Origin: Lepeophtheirus salmonis
Taxonomy: Eukaryota; Arthropoda; Copepoda; Siphonostomatoida; Caligidae
Direction of reading: 5' to 3'
Assembly: GCF_016086655.4 (NCBI RefSeq)
Contig: NC_052138.2
Coordinates: 5,146,001-5,210,000 of the forward strand
Length of the DNA: 64,000 bases
Position numbers and translations under genes: made by a program. Positions 47,215-58,589 of this stretch are shown piece by piece. Positions within the stretch are counted from its first letter, which is position 1, and each line of letters opens with the position of its first letter. The notes beneath the pieces are model-generated. The model was not told the origin of the DNA, did not search any database, and saw nothing but the letters and a program-made list of their open reading frames with translations.

Positions 47215-48540
47215 TTCCAAGTGAAATCAATAAAAAAAAAAGTACATTTTTCATGTCCCCCATCTCCGATTTTTTTTTCACATTTGCCAAATATTTTAAT
47301 ATGTAAATTAATGATTTATTCAGAAATTTGCTCCACCTACGCACACTTTTTCATCTGTAGTATTTAAGTGGAATCGAATGCATCTCTAAAAAACTTATTG
47401 TACATATTTAAGATATATAACAAATTAACGTATAAAAAATTGAGTAAAATTAAAGATGGACATGTTTCATTTTTTGAGGTAAAAATATTGATCTCCTGAC
47501 GTTATGGGTAAAAACTCATTTTGTTGGCTTATATAATAAAATACAACAAAAGGATAAAAAAATTATTTATTAAAATGCTTTTAAAGTAAATCGATATCTT
47601 CAAAAACATTCAAAATACAGGGATTTAAGTGTAAGGTAGGTGGGTCGAGGCCAAAACTTTATAAGCATCTAAATCCTTGGCCTGAGGTTAAAAAAGGCTA
47701 AAATTTTGATTTTTGAGTTTTTAACTAATTTAAAAATATGTACCAAATGTGAATTAAAAAAAAATCGAAAACGGTGCTGTTTTTGAGTGATTTATTCGGC
47801 TTGAAATGCCTCGATAGTCTCTTGGAAAACCCATTTGATATTTTTTTCTTTTACATAAATAATTATTATTTTCCATTTTTCTAAAAAAATAACGAATGAA
47901 TGAAGGATTTACAGAAATGATTATTTTTAAATTATTTTTTGAGACTTAAAAAACAACAGCATTACTCATTTAAATACCTATTTTGGAACGTGAGAACTTC
48001 CTATTGATTCCCTAGAAAATGTATTTTGTAAGTTTTAAACACCCTTTAGTATGTTTATATATTTTTTAAATATATCATTTTGTAAGAAAAATGATTTATA
48101 TATATATGTTCAATTTCTCAAAAAATAACGATGGTTCGGATAGGGAGAAGAAGGAAAAAACAACCCCTTTCTAACGGTTAACATGTAATGAAACCTATGC
48201 AAAAAAAAATAACAACCAAATATTATGTAGAAATTAGCAAATGCAAATTTCAACTTTCTTTAAAAATATAAGAAACATTTCGTTTGATTTTGTATTTATT
48301 AATAAGTCAATTATTATTATCAAATATCTATATTTCAAGTTTCTTTGAGGGGATTTGTATATATGACATATATAAAACGTTTTCATGTGATATCAGTATC
48401 CTGAAGATTGACCATCTTAGGCGAATAAAAAACTAAGTTTCGTAGGATCTAATGATGCCATTCTGTCCTGTATTTGAATGTCAAAATGGGACCGATTAAT
48501 AAAAAGACATAAACTGTTCTGTGGGTACTATTGTGTTGGT
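47215..48540. other. AT-rich intergenic DNA, nothing recognised
   Basis: No domain, RNA gene or terminal repeat is evident. Confidence 0.4.
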
Positions 48541-48545
48541 TCTTA

Positions 48546-48994
48546 GGAGGGTGGTCTGAAAAGTTTCCAAACTCAGAGTGAAACTGACATTACTTGTAAA
48601 TAAAACCTAGTAGCATCGTTTTAGCATCTGTTGACAGTTACTTATAAAAGTTTTAGCCATTTTGGACACAAAGTTGTTATGTAACAGTCGTTTGAGTGAG
48701 ATAATCAGAGTGCTTTTGTGAAAATGGACAAACTCGAGTATAGAACAGTCAATAAATATTTGTTTTTGAAAGTGTGACGTGTCAATCCAACTTGGAGTAA
48801 TTGAACCAAAAACAAAAAGTGTTTTGTGAACATTTATTTTGCAGAGAAAAACAATCAATTACTATTTGGACGGGTCACGGAGATGGGAGCATAGCTGGGA
48901 GAAGTGTAGAGAATTACAACCAGACTATGTTGAAAAATAAATAAAAAAAATTCTAGTATCTTTGTTATTTCGGAAACTTTTCAGACATATTTAG
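48546..48994 (+). mobile_element. Mar1 copy 2: deleted mariner with both termini
   Basis: The left end has 'ggtggtctgaaaagtttcc' and the right end 'cggaaacttttcagacat', an inverted pair typical of irritans mariners. The N-terminus MDKLEYRTV is followed by a jump to C-terminal sequence near 48870, with the catalytic core missing. Its structure parallels copy 1 at 41.6 kb. Confidence 0.78.
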
Positions 48995-48999
48995 GAATG

Positions 49000-49140
49000 A
49001 GGACTGCTTCAGTTCAGTCTCGATCTGGTGTATTCCATTCCTAAAACTGATAAAGTTAAGTCCTTGATGACGTCACTTAACATTATTTTTTTTTAAACAA
49101 AAAACAGCAGGATTTTTGTTTGGACCTAGTTTGGAAATTT
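49000..49140. repeat. repeat family S fragment
   Basis: 'gactgcttcagttcagtctc', 'gttaagtccttgatgacgtc' and 'aaacagcaggatttttg' match S copies, directly beside Mar1 copy 2. Confidence 0.45.
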
Positions 49141-49155
49141 GATAAATATTTTTTA

Positions 49156-49545
49156 TATATAGAGGGGTTTCATGTGACGTCAGAGATGTTGATGTCGGCC
49201 ATTTTGGAAGAGGCATAAACAACCAAGTTTTATACCAATAAAAAAGCTTTATTAATTAATATTAAAGAAAATAGTGAACCATTGGATCATCTCAAAATAG
49301 CATCAATATATAAAATGACTGAAACCTTTACCTTCTATAAAAAATGTATACCCATTTTTACTTTTTTTTTCGTAAAAATAAAGGCATTTTTAGTACATTC
49401 CACTTTTATTTTTTGATATTTATCAAGGGCATCATGTAGTATTCAATGGAGATGTTAAGCCTTTTTTTTACTCTAAAAGCCATTTGATGATGTTTCATCA
49501 AGATTTATTGGAAATGTGTACATTTATAGTAATAAAAATACAAAA
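49156..49545 (-). mobile_element. M-family MITE, copy M6 (inverted)
   Basis: It opens with 'tttcatgtgacgtcagagat' and 'tgatgtcggccattttggaa', the M right end in reverse. 'aaccaagttttatacc' follows, and the inner block 'gccatttgatgatgtttcat' comes later. The opposite terminus is lost. Confidence 0.6.
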
Positions 49546-49940
49546 TACAAATTGTTTTGAAAAAATCATTCTAGCTTGCTTTTGTGTTAATGTGCCATGG
49601 ATTTAAAAGACACCCATAACTACTCATTGTGATTGACATGAAAAATAACCCAAAAATGTAATTATAAATGTACATATAGACACTATTTAACCCTGGAGGC
49701 TAAACTATTAAGGAACGTCAACTTTGAATCTCAAATGATTCTTTGAGGAAAAAATAAAGGATCCACTCATGATTTGTTCTTCACGAAACAATCAAATCAA
49801 ATAATGATTTTGTGGGGTCGTCTAACCCCATTGAACTGATCAAATAAATAGTGGACATCCATAATTACATTTTGGGCTATTTTTCATGTCAATCATCACT
49901 TTTGTTTGATTTAACTCCATCAATGCTTAATGATGTCTTA

Positions 49941-50276
49941 TCAAAAGCGTCCAAAGGAGTGAACTGTAAGGCCCCCCTGCCCCCTCCCAATGAAGGATTA
50001 AAAAAAGATAATAATATTTTATTTTTGAATTTTTTGCCCCAAAAATTATATTTATCTGAATTTTTCTTAGAAATTTAATTCTTTGAACATTTATTCAAAA
50101 AATGGAAAATCACAATTTTTTTCAAAAATTGTGATTTTCTGTGAATATCTATGGATTTTTGATTTTTTTTTTTCAAAAAAATTAAATCTTATGTGAATAG
50201 CTATGGATTTTTAATTTTTTTTTCAAAATTCCTAAACCAAGACCCCCAAAAATATAACCCTGTGGACAACCTGTTT
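49941..50276 (-). mobile_element. H5 MITE copy R8
   Basis: 'gcgtccaaaggag' starts it and 'aaccctgtggacaacctg' ends it. The core has 'gtgaatagctatggattttt' units. The termini are degraded. Confidence 0.55.
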
Positions 50277-50279
50277 ATA

Positions 50280-50352
50280 TATTATGTGTACAAACTCTGA
50301 TTTATTTAAAGTTTTAACTTGTATAAGGTGATTGTACAAGTTGAAATTTCTT
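50280..50352. repeat. family V motif
   Basis: 'gtgtacaaactctg', 'ttaacttgtataagg' and 'attgtacaagttgaaattt' form an imperfect palindromic module adjoining R8. Confidence 0.45.
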
Positions 50353-50559
50353 CGTATAGCATATTATTTAATTGTAACAAAAGTCATTTTAATTACCAAT
50401 TATATTATTTAATGATATAATTTCTTTTTAATGCATTAAAGTTCTTTATTAATGATATATGTACTATAGCCCGGAGTAGTTAAGTGTTGGTTTAAAGACA
50501 AATTGTCTTATAATAATATTGAAGATAACTCTCAGAGAAATCCTCAGTGTTAATGTAAC

Positions 50560-50680
50560 ATCAGTCCTTCCTTATTCGATCCAGTTCAGTCCATTCTTAG
50601 GACCGGTTTTACCAGTCCTTGGGGTCGGTCCTTGAAACCGTCGTGGCTTCGAACTGTCTCTACTAGAACATATTAAAAAA
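50560..50680. repeat. repeat family S fragment
   Basis: 'ccagttcagtccattctt' and 'cagtccttggggtcggtcc' are S-type motifs. Confidence 0.45.
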
Positions 50681-51189
50681 AGAATACATAAAGTTGAGTA
50701 TATTTCAAGGAATAAACCCAATGTATTACATAGTAACTATTTATAATTATATGCTAGCCGATCTCTTAACTAAATAACTAACTACAATTGACCCACACTA
50801 CCAGAGTTGTAAATAGAATTTGGCAAGGTGTCGTGTTATATATTTATAAATATGAAAACATTATTATAGTTATATATTATTATATGATATATATAAAAGG
50901 ATTCTACAGAAATAAACTCTGGGATTTTGAGTACTTATGTTTATACATACACTGACAGCTGGCGTACACTTATAGGCGTAGATAGGTGGTAGAATACATA
51001 ACGACTAATATTAATTTTACACCAGGCTTTAAATTTTGAAGAAAAAGTTAATTTTAGACATTCTTTACTGGATTAATTATAATCACCATAGAGGCACAAT
51101 ATGTATTCCGAGTCTCTTTTGCAAATCTACCTTTAAAGGACGAACAGTCTACTAACATCCCCGTACCCAGACCTATAGTAGAAAAAATA

Positions 51190-51340
51190 TGTATTTACTC
51201 CCTTACTGATTTTGTAAGTTTGCCTATTCATACGGATTTTAAATGGGGTTCAGGTCCGAAGACTGTCTGGGCCACTCCATGACATTAATGTGCTTCTTCT
51301 CGAGCTACCCCTGTGTGGATTTGGTTGTAAGTTTTGAGTC
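51190..51340 (-). mobile_element. TcE copy 1: Tc1-like transposase scrap
   Basis: The minus strand encodes VMEWPRQSSDLNPI, the third catalytic region of Tc1-type enzymes (W-P-x-Q-S-x-D-L-N-P), preceded by LEKKHIN. It stops where an E-N-L-W would be expected. No termini are seen. Confidence 0.75.
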
Positions 51341-51619
51341 ATGTATCCGTACTTTTCCGTACAATGTTTCACTAAAAGCATATATATTATAAATGTAATT
51401 GAGGCCAATTCACGCAGAGGGGATTTTCGCAGGTTTGTGCTTGAAAAAATGGAGGTCTACCTTAGGACTTTGATTATTTTTTTAGAAGTGACAAAATTGT
51501 TACTATCGGTTACACGAGTGGGCGAACAATTTTTTAATGATGCATTAACTCAGTAAATACAAACTACTATGTCAAGTTAGTATGGTATTGTTTTAAAGGC
51601 GTCAGTAGGCTGATATCGC

Positions 51620-51787
51620 TATAGTATGGTTCCCAAACCGTTTGTCTTGTGACAAGTTCAAGGGTGCAGTACGATTTGTGAAAACTATACATTATTTGCA
51701 ATAACTTATAATAAATAGAAACATTGAAAAAAAAAAAAACGAACAAAATGAACGTCTACCACATACAAATATCTATTCATGAAAAAA
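51620..51787. repeat. hAT-like left-end scrap
   Basis: 'tatggttcccaaaccgtttg' and 'cttgtgacaagttcaag' recall the left ends of the hAT MITEs at 31.7 kb. No matching right end is found. Confidence 0.3.
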
Positions 51788-52202
51788 TGAAAGCTAACAA
51801 AGTAGGTGGAGAGCCCACTTTTGATACCAGCAATAAAATAAACCTCTCTCCTCTTCTGCAAGACTCTTTTGAATTAGTTTTTCGAGTACTTTTTAGCTCT
51901 TTTTCCCCGCTACAACCCTTTTGCCAACCCCTTTCAATACAACTTTTGGATGCATGTTAAAGAGAAGGCATGTATTGTCCGTCATCTAAACACGGATGCC
52001 CTCAAAGCCATTATCATCCATTACAGAAGACCTCACCTGGAAGCTATCATTGCCGCTAAGGGTGTCTACATTAATGATTAAAAGAACCCAGACACAACTC
52101 TATTAATAGAATTAATTTTGTTGAAATTCCATTGTTAATTAATAAATTATATCTTATTGAAGTTCAAGATTCAAAGTGTTTAGATTTTAGAGGACCACTT
52201 GG
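51788..52202 (+). mobile_element. TcA copy D, 5' truncated
   Basis: The right terminus ...GAGGACCACTTGG is followed by TA. Inside, the second DNA-binding part (KVGGEPTFDTSNK frame) leads through the shared deletion junction near 51870 into the C-terminal block with GVYIND at about 52065. The N-terminal half and left terminus are absent. Confidence 0.8.
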
Positions 52203-52209
52203 TATATAT

Positions 52210-53950
52210 ATATATATATTTTATGATTAGTTGATATTGTAAATTCATGAATAAGTGTTTTTAGGACTGACTAAGAGAAGGATTTTTCTTAATCCCCAGG
52301 GAATGAATTTAATTCCATAGAAGGATTATCAAATATTTATTAAAATGATAATTAAAAATCTTGATTTATTTGAGATCCAAATTGTGGTTGTTAATGAGCC
52401 ATAAAATGCCCTCATGGAAATGTGATACCCTTGATTGGATACACTTAATCAATCTTACTCCTTCTAAGGAGTGGCCCAGGGTACAATGGGAGTTTTCACA
52501 CCTTATTAGACTTGCAAACATTGTATAATAGAAACATATGAGAGTGTCTTATCACACAAACATGAAAAACCCAGACTTGTATATGTTTGACCAGACTTTA
52601 ATATGCCTATACAAATAAGAAGGGGTTATCATTTGAGACGGTTTTTTTAAATCCTAAGATGTATGGAAAATTTGATTGCTATCGTCGGATCTCGGTGAAT
52701 CCCGTGAATAATATCTTGATAAAAATATATTTGGAATAATTCATGACACAATAGAAAGTGTGTTGTTCCCTTTCCGAAGAGATTGTCTTAAAGCAGGATC
52801 CCAGGAAATAAATTATGAGACATAGGTATTCATTTTTACATTGTTAAATGTCACTTCCTATCTTTACTTAAAATAGGCCCTAAAAACCTTGAGCAATCAA
52901 CACTTTTAACGCTTGAACAATTTTTTAGTCTTGAGACAAATAACCCAAATACCAAAGGAGCTCTATCTGATTCTAATGAAGTGAGTGAAATGGATTCCAA
53001 TCAGCCTTTAGTTATAAGAATATTTGCTGTTTCTATTTGTGAAAAAAAGAATGGCCCTATAAATAATAGTTTCTCCGAAATTATTTATAATATAAAAACA
53101 TGCGGATCCCGCAAGAGAACCCCCTTAGTTCCTCAGTATTAAATTTGTACCGTATTATCGCTCATAGGGAGTGAGACGTCAAAATCTTAAAATGTGATGT
53201 GTTGAAACTTTTTCCATTTAATTTAATGAATATATAAGCTATAAATTTACCCCAACATTGGGGGCAATGTACAAAGTATATACGGAAGTTTGGGAATTTT
53301 TTGCCCTACATATCCACTTGCGTAACTTTGACTTTTAATGACTACTCTTACGTCAGTGAAATTTTTATTAAAGAGAAAATCAGAAAAATGGATATAATTT
53401 ACAATGGTTAAAATTTTTTCGTGGTCATTTTATTTACAATATACAAATAAAAAAGAATCACTAACTCTGGAACTAACCGCCTATACATAGACACTCTTGA
53501 TTTACTCATTAATATTAATCTAAGAGTTAGACAGGAAGAAATAAAGTCGGACCAAGCAGCTGAGTTGAGTCTCGTCTCACTTTTCAAGGAAATAAGGGTC
53601 CAGATATTGAGCATCATTATCTGACAAAAAAAAGAGTAATTTGTCTACTTATGGTAGGATGTGTTGTATATCGAACCCGTGCGGTCCATTCCCGTTTATG
53701 TATCGGTCCTTCAAAAAGTTCTAAATTATTAAAAGGACTCTCTACCTAATAGGTACCACAAATATTATAGTGAAGAACCTCATTTTACAAATTATGTTAG
53801 TATAGTGAAGCTTTAAGCATCTGTCAACCCCGAGATGGACTTGCTATTATTTTTAATTTAGGCTTAATTGAAGTTTTAATTATTCATACACCAATTTGGA
53901 TACTATATGATTGATGATGGAATCACTGCCTGATATAATAAAATAAAATA
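52210..53950. other. AT-rich intergenic DNA, nothing recognised
   Basis: A 69-codon frame at 53408-53617 (-) includes LISLKSETRLNSAAWSDFI but has no family I can name. No repeat ends are seen. Confidence 0.35.
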
Positions 53951-53954
53951 AGTA

Positions 53955-54440
53955 TTTGATATCTTGCCAATGTTGTAAGTTTGCCCACTGATATAGATTT
54001 TCTATGGGATTAATGTCCGGAGACTGACTAGGCATCTCCATGGCTTTAATGCGCTTCTTCTTAGTCCACTTCTTTGTTGTTTTGGCCGTACGTTTTGTTT
54101 TTGCTTTGCTCTAAGGGAAGGAGGTTGTCGACTTGTATTTCCCGTAAACTTGCTTGTCCTGTATGTTTTGGGTGATTGCAGATCCATTATACGACCAATA
54201 TTCAGACCCCCTGCCCTAAAGGAAGGGTGTTGTTGCCTAAGATTGATCATGAACTGTCTAGGCCACTCCTTTACCTTTATGACCTTCTTCTCGAGCTATA
54301 TCTTTGTTGCTTGTCGTAAGGCAAGACCCATTACACGGACCGTTTTATGTTTCCTGCCCTAAGGGAAGGAGATTGTTGTCTAACATTTCTCATAAAGTGG
54401 CTAGGCCACAAAAAATGTTCAATTAAATGGCATTTACACC
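53955..54440 (-). mobile_element. TcE copy 2, with internally repeated blocks
   Basis: The minus strand gives KKRIKAMEMPSQSPDINPIE, the Tc1 third catalytic region, matching 51.2 kb. Blocks related to 'ccctaagggaaggag' occur three times (about 54110, 54214 and 54357). The 'ctaggcca' to 'cttcttctcgagc' part occurs twice and starts a third time, so part of the element is multiplied. Confidence 0.65.
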
Positions 54441-54519
54441 CGATTCAGACGCGTCTCTTAAGATTTAGGATGGGATTGGAAGGGGTTTTATGATTTTCTA
54501 GTTTTCTGTTGGTCTTTAT

Positions 54520-54715
54520 TTGATACTGAAGACTACAGTATCGTCCGAGTTCAGTCATAAAAACTGATTAATTTCGGTCCTTGACGACGTCACTCAAATT
54601 TAATTTGTACTTTGTTTGATCAGTTCTAGTACTGACAGTCCTAAGGACCGGATCCAAAGACCAATAAGGCTGGTCCGAAGACTGGACCGACTCAACACTA
54701 AATTTTCCACACATT
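54520..54715. repeat. repeat family S fragment
   Basis: 'tgaagactacagtatcgtcc', 'ggtccttgacgacgtcactc' and 'ggtccgaagactggaccgac' align with the 17.5-kb copy. Confidence 0.5.
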
Positions 54716-54719
54716 CATC

Positions 54720-55330
54720 CCTAATATATTACTATTTTTAAATCTACATTGATTCTTTTTGACAAGAAATAAAATGAAATACATAGTCATAGGAACTTAT
54801 TACATATGATATTTTGTAGCAAAAGGTACCAAATTATTTTTTTTTTTCATTTGAATAACCTATAAAATTGTTCCTTTTCATTTTCATGAGAAAAAAAAAC
54901 AAAACTTTATTTTCATTGTCTTTTTGAAAGTGAAAATATTTGTCGTAAAGGAAAAGCGTAGAATATATTTTATTGTTTTATATTTTTGAGCTTTTTATTA
55001 CAATGACGTACTTTGTACGTCGATTTATGCAGCCAATGAATCAAATGCTTTTATTCAAATGATTTTTGAAATATACATTTCGGTCCTTCCTAAAAATAAT
55101 TCTAATCTGAAAAAAAATTAAATCATGAATTAAAACTCAATTTAGCCATTCGTTAAATATATTTTCAGTGACGTCACAGATTATACTATAAACCAAAAGC
55201 GACGCCAATTTTGGTGGTACATGTGTTCTGTGTCAACATAAAACCATCTGGAACCAAAATCAAGAAAAGGAAAAATTAAAATTTAAAAAAATTAAAATAT
55301 ATATATATACATACCTCTCAATATTTTATA
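54720..55330. other. AT-rich DNA with an M-family end scrap
   Basis: At 55165-55225, 'cagtgacgtcacagattat' and 'gcgacgccaattttggtgg' are the left M blocks without the rest. Nothing else is recognised. Confidence 0.4.
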
Positions 55331-55340
55331 GACATATTTG

Positions 55341-55636
55341 CAGGGGCATCCGGAGGAAGTGGCTGGAGGGACTCCCAAAAATAAGCAATTTTTGCTTTTT
55401 ACTAGATTTTTTTGTCTCCATTCTGGTAATTTAATCAACAAAGTAGAAAATTTTAAATTAATTTTTTTTTCAAATAAAAAAACATATTTTATGAATATCT
55501 GCGAAAGATATTTAATAATTAATAATCGAAATTTAATTCTCTAAATTTTTTTCAAAACATTTAATTATTGGATATTGTTTTCAAAATAATCCAAAAATCC
55601 AAAAATAATATATATATAATTCAGCGGACGCCCCTG
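55341..55636 (-). mobile_element. H5 MITE copy R9 with perfect 5-bp target duplication
   Basis: It starts caggggcatccggagg and ends cagcggacgcccctg, flanked by atttg on both sides (55336-55340 and 55637-55641). The sub-terminal 'caatttttgctttttactag' is shared with R1 and R11. At 296 bp it is the shortest well-bounded copy and has few core units. Confidence 0.85.
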
Positions 55637-56248
55637 ATTTGAGTTAATTATAGGAGCTTTTTATTCAAAATTCTGGGATAGTTTGAGATACCCACGAATG
55701 TTGACTATAGTTTAAAATCTTTAATTGATTTAGAATAATTATATTGGCCCCGATAATGCTCCTTTCAAACATAAAATCGGTCAATTTCTCTTTTTTTTTT
55801 TTAATGTAGAGACCAATTCTGGCTATTTTTATTGATATTTGTGACACATTCAAAGGATTAATAAGAATATTTTGTCATCTAAGCTACAAATGTAATCTAA
55901 ACTCTATTTTTAGAAAAATCATTCTAGCTTGTTTTCGTGTTGACAAGCAGTATATAGTTTCTATATTTATTAAATAAAATAGACAAATTGAGCCTTTAAA
56001 AATGAAGAAGGTCTCTGAACGTGAATTTAAAAATATCTGACTCTTGCAAATGTAATAGGCAATATTTTGGCTACATTATGAAAATCAGACATTTTTAATA
56101 CAATATTAGCCTCTAACTATCATACGTATAATAAATATTTTTGACATTTAAAGTTCCTTTTATTATTCGTTCCTTCTTGACATCTAAGTACACCTCAGTT
56201 TTTTTTTACCATTTTCCTTATAATCCTTATGAAAAAAGGTTCAGTGCG

Positions 56249-57330
56249 TTTTCACGTGACGTCCGCATTGTTGATGTCGGCCATTTTTAATTAAGCATGA
56301 ACAAACAAGTTTTATAACAGTAATTAGTGAAGTCAAAATGGGACCCACAAATAAAAGGACTTTTACCCTTTATCAAAAGAATATCCCTTTTCTGTCCATT
56401 TTATTATATTACTTATCTGATCCTAGCTCTCTAACTTACATACAAGCCGAGAAAGTGACACCTGAACGTGATCCAAGAACTTCCATTCACACACTCCAAA
56501 CATTTGGGCGTCACCAGACGGCCGTCAGCAAGTCTGATACGTTGGAGTGGTTGAAGGGCTCTGTCAAAAAGGCCAAACTAGACCCAGAGGAATTTACGAA
56601 AACAGCCCAGGCCAATTCCCTAGAGTCAATGAGAGCCTATGCAAAATATATCGTGGTTTCACACCAGACTATCAAAAAAGTGGGTGGAAATACCCTTACG
56701 ACGATGGAGAGGCCACTTTTGACGCCAGCAATGAAAGAAACCCATCTCCTCCGTTGCTGGACCCTTTAGAATGAGTATTTTGAGGTCTTTTGTACCCTTT
56801 TTTTGACACATTTAGCCCTCTACTTCCCTGATGCCCACCCGCTTAACTACACCTTTTGGGTGCATGTCGAGGGAAGGCTGCCAGAGGCCCTCATAGCCAC
56901 TGTCAGACAGCACTGGGATGCCATGCCAGAGCACTACATCCGCAGCTGGTGCCAAGCCTACCACCCCTACCTGGAAGCCATCATTGCCGCTAAGGGTGGC
57001 TACATTAAGGATTAAGAGAACTCAGATACACATCCTTTTATAGTATAATTTTTTTGAAATTCTATTGTTAATTAACAAATTATATCTTGTTGAAGTTTAA
57101 AATTCAAAGTGTTCAGATTTTAATGGACCACTCAGTAGTATTCATTGGAAGTATTAAGTCTTTTTTTAGTCATAAAGTAAGTCATTTGATGGAATTACGT
57201 CAATATATATTGAAAATTTGTCTATTTTATATAGTAAAAATATCCACTTTGAGCCACCTACAATTATGATGCATTTTATGACGTCAGTCGAAATGTTCTA
57301 TTGTGCATGGGATATAATAATAATTGTTTT
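56249..57330 (-). mobile_element. M-family MITE M7 carrying a TcA insertion
   Basis: The left part begins 'ttttcacgtgacgtccgcat' and 'ttgatgtcggccatttttaa', runs through 'gtcaaaatgggacccacaaa', and breaks near 56430. The right part resumes at 57136 with 'tagtattcattggaagtatt' and 'aagtcatttgatgg'. In M6 the matching stretches are joined. The last base of TcA copy E falls exactly at a TA in M. Confidence 0.65.
56430..57135 (+). mobile_element. TcA copy E, longest surviving coding content
   Basis: Good stretches of the transposase remain: ERDPRTSIHTLQTFGRHQTA, ESMRAYAKYIVVSHQTIKKV, RPLLTPAMKETHLLRCWTL, then after the shared deletion LALYFPDAHPLNYTFWVHVE and VRQHWDAMPEHYIRSW, ending AAKGGYIKD. 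In PLNY the usual catalytic Asp is Asn. The left terminus is lost. The right terminus ends CCACTCAG before TA. Confidence 0.85.
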
Positions 57331-57334
57331 TCAT

Positions 57335-57840
57335 CCCTGGACCGGAATTACTATCTAGGTAATATTCAGCTATTTTCGTTCCTTCCAGGAAATTTGTTTA
57401 TATGTAAAAATGTTTCTTTAAGGAATTTATGATTTATGAATGGTACTCAACTATTTATAATATGGGTTCGCTTTCTACGTTTGTCTATTCTCATCATTTG
57501 AATGTGCAACTTTTATGGGTTTGTCACTTTCCTTGCTTATCCAGACTAAAAGTAGTATTGTAAATAAAAAGAACTTTTGTTTTCGAAATGGATACATAAT
57601 TTTCCTTCAATTTTTCTACCTTTTTTCTTAAATTGTTTAATAGTAAAGGAAAATTCTCAATCGTTTTACCACGTGTATGTAAATGTGATAGACCGGCCCT
57701 TCTTTCTACAACTCTACGTCATCCCATCCCACATACTTCACAAGCGGATGATAATTTTCATCAATGATTAGATGTCCTTCATGATTAATATCACAGAAGC
57801 GTGTCTTTTAATCTCACTTATTCAATTATAAAAAGATATA
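57335..57840. other. AT-rich intergenic DNA, nothing recognised
   Basis: A 64-codon hydrophobic frame at 57577-57771 is unrecognised. Confidence 0.35.
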
Positions 57841-57843
57841 AAC

Positions 57844-58424
57844 CAGGGATGTACAACCCGTGGCCCGGGGCCGCATTATAGCACCCTTAATATTTAATTG
57901 CAGCTCACAACTCATTCTCAATTTTGGTGTATTTTATAGCTATATTCTCACAATATCATCAAAATGTATAAAAGTCGTATAAACCTAAAAAAAATATTTG
58001 ATGTCACCTCATATTTTCTGAGACTCTAGTAGCAGAGCGTCCCTCACGGGTGGGGGAGGGGCAGTAGCCCTCACAAAATATAATAATTTTTAAGAAATTA
58101 TGGCTTTGGGAAAATTTTTAATAGGAAATCAGATAAAAAAGGTCATTCGATCAAATTATGCATTGGAGGCAAAAAAAAAAAAATTTCAACGAATCCCTCC
58201 AAATATATATATATATATATGGTATAATCTTGTGGACGCCCCCGAACAAGGTTGCCAGATTTGCCTTTTTTTATTTGCCCTAAATTTGAAATAAATATGT
58301 ATCGTATTTAATAATTTTTTTATGAAGCCATTTTTAAGGAAATTTAATTTAATAGGTTCTGTGCCCTACTAAAATATTTCAAGTGACAATATAGCCCATT
58401 TTATTAAAAGGTTGGACATCCCTG
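57844..58424. mobile_element. hAT-like element with nested H5 MITE
   Basis: The ends CAGGGATGTACAACC and GGTTGGACATCCCTG are inverted copies with one mismatch in 15. Flanking octamers atataaac and atatcaat agree at 6 of 8, consistent with an old 8-bp duplication. 'cggggccgcattatagcacc' follows the left end, as in many hAT MITEs. The centre (58033-58244) is an H5 insertion. No transposase remains. Confidence 0.75.
58033..58244 (-). mobile_element. H5 MITE copy R10, nested in a hAT element
   Basis: It starts cagagcgtccctcacggg and ends cttgtggacgcccccg. The core is short and interrupted by a TA microsatellite. The flanking pentamers do not match. Confidence 0.65.
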
Positions 58425-58589
58425 ATATCAATTTTCTTCAAGAAAGTATTTGTAAAGTATGTTATTATTTTGGATCGTCACCCACGATCCACTTTATTAC
58501 ATTAATACCGGGAAATTATTTTCCCCGGGAAATCCAGAACTCTTAAAACATTTTAGAATACTTCTTGATGATGTTTCTACGTAACATTT

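Noticed and set aside
53408..53617. 69-codon frame, minus strand
   Set aside because: No recognisable domain or conserved start context; too short to support in AT-rich DNA.
56338..56769. 143-codon frame as a possible gene
   Set aside because: Its first part is M-family MITE sequence and the rest is the N-terminal half of the TcA transposase, so it is a chance fusion inside nested repeats.
58472..58535. Two small palindromes (ggatcgt/acgatcc and a CCGGGAAA block)
   Set aside because: Short arms, no protein or repeat boundary nearby; likely chance or minor footprints.
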